From: WQUF01 sp031549885
GTDB taxonomy: Bacteria; Bacillota; Clostridia; Clostridiales; Clostridiaceae
Length of the DNA: 7,790 nucleotides
Assembly (NCBI GenBank): GCA_031549885.1
Contig: JAVBPD010000017.1
Coordinates: 1 to 7,790, forward strand
Direction: 5' to 3'
This document shows positions 6,184 through 7,790 of the stretch, one piece after another. The position numbers were made by a program, and so were the translations under genes. Below the pieces are notes generated by a model. It did no database searches. It saw nothing but the letters and a program-made list of their open reading frames with translations, and was not told the origin of the DNA. Within the stretch, counting starts at the first letter, position 1; every line of letters starts with the position of its first letter.

Positions 6184-6217
6184 TTTGATGCCAACCTTTC
6201 AAATCAAACATAATTCA

Positions 6218-6250
6218 ATTATATATGTGCATAAATGCACATATTAAACA
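6218..6250 (-). promoter_or_regulatory. Promoter of the EFR1 gene
   Basis: On the minus strand, TATAAT (6218-6223) has TTAATA as -35 candidate 18 bases upstream (6242-6247; 4 of 6 consensus). The expected start of transcription is near 6211, giving a leader of about 28 bases. The spacer is occupied by the perfect palindrome, so binding there would block RNA polymerase. Confidence 0.65.
6223..6244. promoter_or_regulatory. Perfect 22-bp palindromic operator in front of the EFR1 gene
   Basis: Arms ATATGTGCAT and ATGCACATAT are exact inverse complements around a two-base centre. The length, A/T-rich outer ends and GCA core are typical of ArsR/SmtB dimer operators. It fills the spacer between the -35 and -10 and touches the -10. 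The related sequence in front of the arsR-like gene makes that protein the obvious candidate ligand. Confidence 0.75.
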
Positions 6251-6252
6251 GA

Positions 6253-6273
6253 TAAAAAAAGGCATTACTGCCT
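6253..6273 (-). terminator. Rho-independent terminator of the arsR-like gene
   Basis: On the minus strand, AGGCA-GTAA-TGCCT forms a compact stem-loop followed by seven T. The first stem bases overlap the stop codon of the arsR-like gene. It separates that gene's transcript from the EFR1 gene, which then needs its own promoter. The stem is only five pairs, so read-through is likely. Confidence 0.75.
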
Positions 6274-6622
6274 ATTCCATATAATCTTCAGAAGTCGCAC
6301 ATAACATCATCTTCTTGATGTTATCTGACGTTAATTCAAATTTATCAATAACAAATTTGCTATCAGCTTCATAATAAATATTTCGGTTTTCTTTGCTTTT
6401 TTTTACAATACCATAACGGTTCATTAGGTCTAAATGCCGCGATATAACAGAACGATCTTGAGAAAAATTCTCGGAGATTTCACGTATGTTACTTTTCCCC
6501 TTTATGACAAGATAAAGCAAGATTTCAATTCGAACGGGGTCAAATAGCGTCTTATAGAAATCAAAATCAATGTTGTTTTGTATAAAGTTTTTCTGTTCTA
6601 ACGGACTTTTCTTGCTTTCCAT
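6272..6622 (-). CDS. ArsR-family winged-helix transcriptional repressor
   Basis: A 116-residue DNA-binding regulator from the ATG at 6622. The segment FDFYKTLFDPVRIEILLYL (about 20-38) is the usual ArsR helix before the reader domain. The helix-turn-helix covers SNIREISENFSQDRSVISRHLDLM (about 44-67), and the wing is KKSKENRNIYYEAD. The classical metal-binding motif of the recognition helix (ELCVCDL) is absent and only one Cys, near the C-terminus (108), remains, so the signal is probably not a metal held at that site. The frame extends upstream to an ATG at 6667, but that would start inside the -35 box; the promoter and GGGTGATG at 6625-6632 fix the start at 6622. It probably represses itself and the EFR1 gene through the palindromes. 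Confidence 0.9.
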   Translation of the reverse strand: MESKKSPLEQKNFIQNNIDFDFYKTLFDPVRIEILLYLVIKGKSNIREISENFSQDRSVISRHLDLMNRYGIVKKSKENRNIYYEADSKFVIDKFELTSDNIKKMMLCATSEDYME

Positions 6623-6638
6623 TTCATCACCCGATATA

Positions 6639-6667
6639 ATTATATATGCACACACATGCATTGTCAA
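6639..6667 (-). promoter_or_regulatory. Consensus sigma-A promoter of the arsR-like gene
   Basis: On the minus strand, TTGACA (6662-6667) and TATAAT (6639-6644) are separated by exactly 17 bases (6645-6661), a perfect match to the vegetative consensus. Transcription should begin near 6632, on top of the ribosome-binding site, leaving a leader of only about ten bases. Confidence 0.85.
6645..6660. promoter_or_regulatory. Inverted-repeat operator inside the arsR promoter spacer
   Basis: On the plus strand the spacer contains ATGCA-CACACA-TGCAT, a 5-base inverted repeat with a six-base centre. It shares the ATATNTGCA half-site with the perfect palindrome before the EFR1 gene and occupies the same place between -35 and -10. 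This supports autoregulation. Confidence 0.65.
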
Positions 6668-6755
6668 TATGGATTTTTATTGCTACATATACCACTTATT
6701 TTAAATAATAACTGTCTAAAGCTTATCCCTAAATAATTTCACATTTACATATTAT

Positions 6756-6980
6756 TCATTGAAATCTCAAAAATATATCCATTATTATATCTATTGTACC
6801 AAATATGATATAAATAATTGAAGCAATTATAAAACTCATAACTATATGCTTTTGAAAAGTTATATCATTTATAAATACAGTGTCTGTACTATTTTTTACT
6901 TTTGTTTTCAAATATACAAAATTTAAGATCATTATGATGAAAATAACTAATTTTATAAATTTATATATCAATATACCCAT
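6756..6980 (-). CDS. Small two-helix membrane protein, unknown; possible Rhs-linked immunity protein
   Basis: Seventy-four residues, mostly hydrophobic. Two membrane segments are visible, at about 4-24 (the YKFIKLVIFIIMILNFVYL region) and 46-69 (the HIVMSFIIASIIYIIFGTI region), joined by a polar loop. The start has AAGG and TTAGG upstream at usable distance. It overlaps the end of the decayed Rhs frame by 20 bases. Genes directly downstream of an Rhs C-terminal toxin often encode immunity proteins, and small membrane proteins are among them, so this is a reasonable guess, not a recognised family. Being AT-rich and short, it could also be a chance frame; the ribosome-binding site and location argue mildly for a real gene. 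Confidence 0.45.
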   Translation of the reverse strand: MGILIYKFIKLVIFIIMILNFVYLKTKVKNSTDTVFINDITFQKHIVMSFIIASIIYIIFGTIDIIMDIFLRFQ

Positions 6981-7334
6981 TATACCTAACCTTATCTATC
7001 TTAACTTGCGTTCCAACTTTTCCAATCATATGCTTTATTCCAAATTTTGCAGTGCTAACTGCTCCTCCTAAACCAACCACATATGAAGAAACAATAAGTG
7101 CAGCATCTATTATTGTAGCCATTGTACTAACGCTACAAAGATTTGGATCATAGTATCTATTTTGGAGATAATAAAATCGTAGATATATCCTCTATACCTA
7201 AATGGATTATCTACTCCTAATGTACTAACCATTGTTCCTGTTACACTTGTTATATTTCCCCAAGCATCATATAAATATGTGACCACAACATTACCATCTT
7301 TATCCATTAAACCCACTACATCATTTAATGCATT
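6961..7334 (-). pseudogene. Rhs/YD-repeat core C-terminal fragment, frameshifted
   Basis: Rhs proteins are very large YD-repeat shells that deliver C-terminal toxins. Here only the end of the core is left: NALNDVVGLMDKDGNVVVTY, then LYDAWGNITSVTGT and NPFRYRGYIYD (to 7176). At that point the frame must shift to continue with FYYLQNRYYDPNLC. Intact homologues have a short DSETG-like segment between RYRGYxYD and FYYLQ, so a small deletion explains the shift. After NLC the usual RFISAD motif is missing and the text jumps to a hydrophobic linker-like stretch (TIIDAALIVSSYVVGLGGAV) that runs to a TAA at 6961-6963. No complete toxin domain remains. Sequence upstream of 7334 no longer looks like Rhs, so the N-terminal bulk is gone. 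The in-frame TTG at 7361 has no support as a start. Confidence 0.8.
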
Positions 7335-7361
7335 TTGCTTCGACTCTATAATATCACACAA

Positions 7362-7654
7362 TTATAAAATAGATGTATGCTTTAATAGTTAACTCCAATT
7401 TTTAGAAATTACGCCCTATGTGTTCCCACCTTTTTAAAGGAAATTTTTTCTTGCCTTTTTTTATATTTTTCTATGTATTTTTGCTTTTTTATGGAGGTTT
7501 TTTTGTCGTTCACATTTTATCTATATATTTTTGACCATAGCTTCGCCAATTCGTCCACAGTTCGACATTGGTTTTTTTGTTGTCGAAGAAACGAATCCTT
7601 GTTTTCGGGCTTTATTTGGAACCTTTTATAAAACCCTTATTTAATTCCTCATTG
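7362..7654. other. Non-coding stretch, A-rich on the minus strand, with Spo0A-box-like sequences
   Basis: No convincing gene is present. On the minus strand it has long A runs. One frame is open in two pieces (about 7513-7632 and then to about 7411) with protein-like text such as RTVDELAKLWSKIY, separated by a TAA; this could be a decayed ORF or chance. An inverted pair TTCGACA (7561-7567) and TGTCGAA (7581-7587) flanks a T-rich centre. Confidence 0.4.
7561..7587. repeat. Inverted pair of Spo0A-box-like heptamers
   Basis: TTCGACA at 7561-7567 and TGTCGAA at 7581-7587 match the 0A-box core TGNCGAA on opposite strands, 13 bases apart. A third match, TTCGCCA (complement TGGCGAA), is at 7542-7548. 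The cluster may be a Spo0A-bound site or a simple hairpin; no intact gene start lies next to it. Confidence 0.35.
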
Positions 7655-7790
7655 TCATTTTTTTATTACTTCAGTTAAAACTTTACTAAATAGCCTATCT
7701 ATATTTTTCTTATCAACAAAGTTTTTCTCAAGGAAAAATTCCATATGATCTTTATCCCAGTCTACTTTTAATATTTGATTTACGTTTTTT
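7655..7790 (-). CDS. C-terminal end of an unrecognised protein, partial at the window edge
   Basis: Forty-four codons enter from beyond base 7790 and end at TGA 7655-7657, after LTEVIKK. The text (including QILKVDWDKDHMEFFLEKNF and DKKNIDRLFSKVL) is charged and helical and looks like real coding sequence. I do not recognise the family. The stop falls just after a run of seven A. With one A fewer, the frame would continue for 15 more residues (NDNEELNKGFIKGSK) to a TAA near 7610, so the end may have been shortened by a slip in that run. Confidence 0.5.
   Translation of the reverse strand, partial: KNVNQILKVDWDKDHMEFFLEKNFVDKKNIDRLFSKVLTEVIKK

Noticed and set aside
6623..6667. Upstream ATG at 6667 for the arsR-like gene
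   Set aside because: It lies within the -35 box of the consensus promoter, so the message would not contain it.
6880..7071. Plus-strand open frame of 63 codons
   Set aside because: It crosses the end of the Rhs relic and the membrane-protein gene antisense, with no ribosome-binding site.
1..7790. CRISPR array, tRNA, rRNA or riboswitch
   Set aside because: No regularly spaced repeats, cloverleaf or known aptamer core was seen on reading both strands.

Overview
The window is AT-rich, with strong Shine-Dalgarno sequences, TTG starts and protein families typical of Clostridium. I read it as an accessory region of a Clostridium-like Firmicute chromosome. The genus is an inference from style and families; no marker gene is present.

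Left third (1-2728): two nested insertion sequences have destroyed a PIN-domain toxin gene. An IS200/IS605 element on the minus strand (intact tnpA, internally deleted tnpB, left-end hairpin at 1245-1264) lies next to a short piece of coding sequence. That piece continues, in frame, on the far side of a complete 970-bp ISAs1-family element (1348-2317) with 16-bp inverted repeats and a 10-bp target duplication. Removing the ISAs1 element and one duplication copy restores the N-terminus of a PIN (VapC-like) toxin. Its start overlaps the stop of an intact AbrB/VapB-like antitoxin gene (2348-2608) by 20 bases. The ISAs1 transposase has lost an internal block in frame.

Middle (2726-3970): gene remnants. 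These are a 38-codon ORF starting like a RelB/DinJ antitoxin, a type I restriction hsdM relic with a TGA at a normally conserved Trp and a large internal deletion, a half-length HsdS-like specificity fragment, and a further short broken frame.

Right-centre (3970-6667): the functional part. A PBP4B/YfeW-like serine hydrolase (beta-lactamase fold) on the plus strand converges with a minus-strand pair. The pair is an ArsR-type regulator and an EFR1-type flavodoxin/2[4Fe-4S] protein. The regulator has a consensus promoter with an inverted repeat in its 17-bp spacer, and a terminator at its stop codon. The EFR1 gene has its own promoter with a perfect 22-bp palindrome in the same position. This suggests autoregulation plus control of the flavo-iron-sulfur gene by the ArsR protein.

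Right end (6756-7790): a small two-helix membrane protein gene follows a decayed Rhs C-terminal fragment, so it could be an orphan immunity gene. Upstream is an A-rich (minus strand) non-coding stretch with Spo0A-box-like sequences, then the C-terminus of an unrecognised protein entering from the right edge.

Overall this is a graveyard of toxin-antitoxin, restriction-modification and Rhs genes eroded by insertion and deletion, next to an apparently working regulated redox gene pair. I do not see a convincing intact novel system. The best leads are the ArsR/EFR1 regulatory module, the doubly interrupted toxin with a surviving antitoxin, and the Rhs-linked membrane protein.
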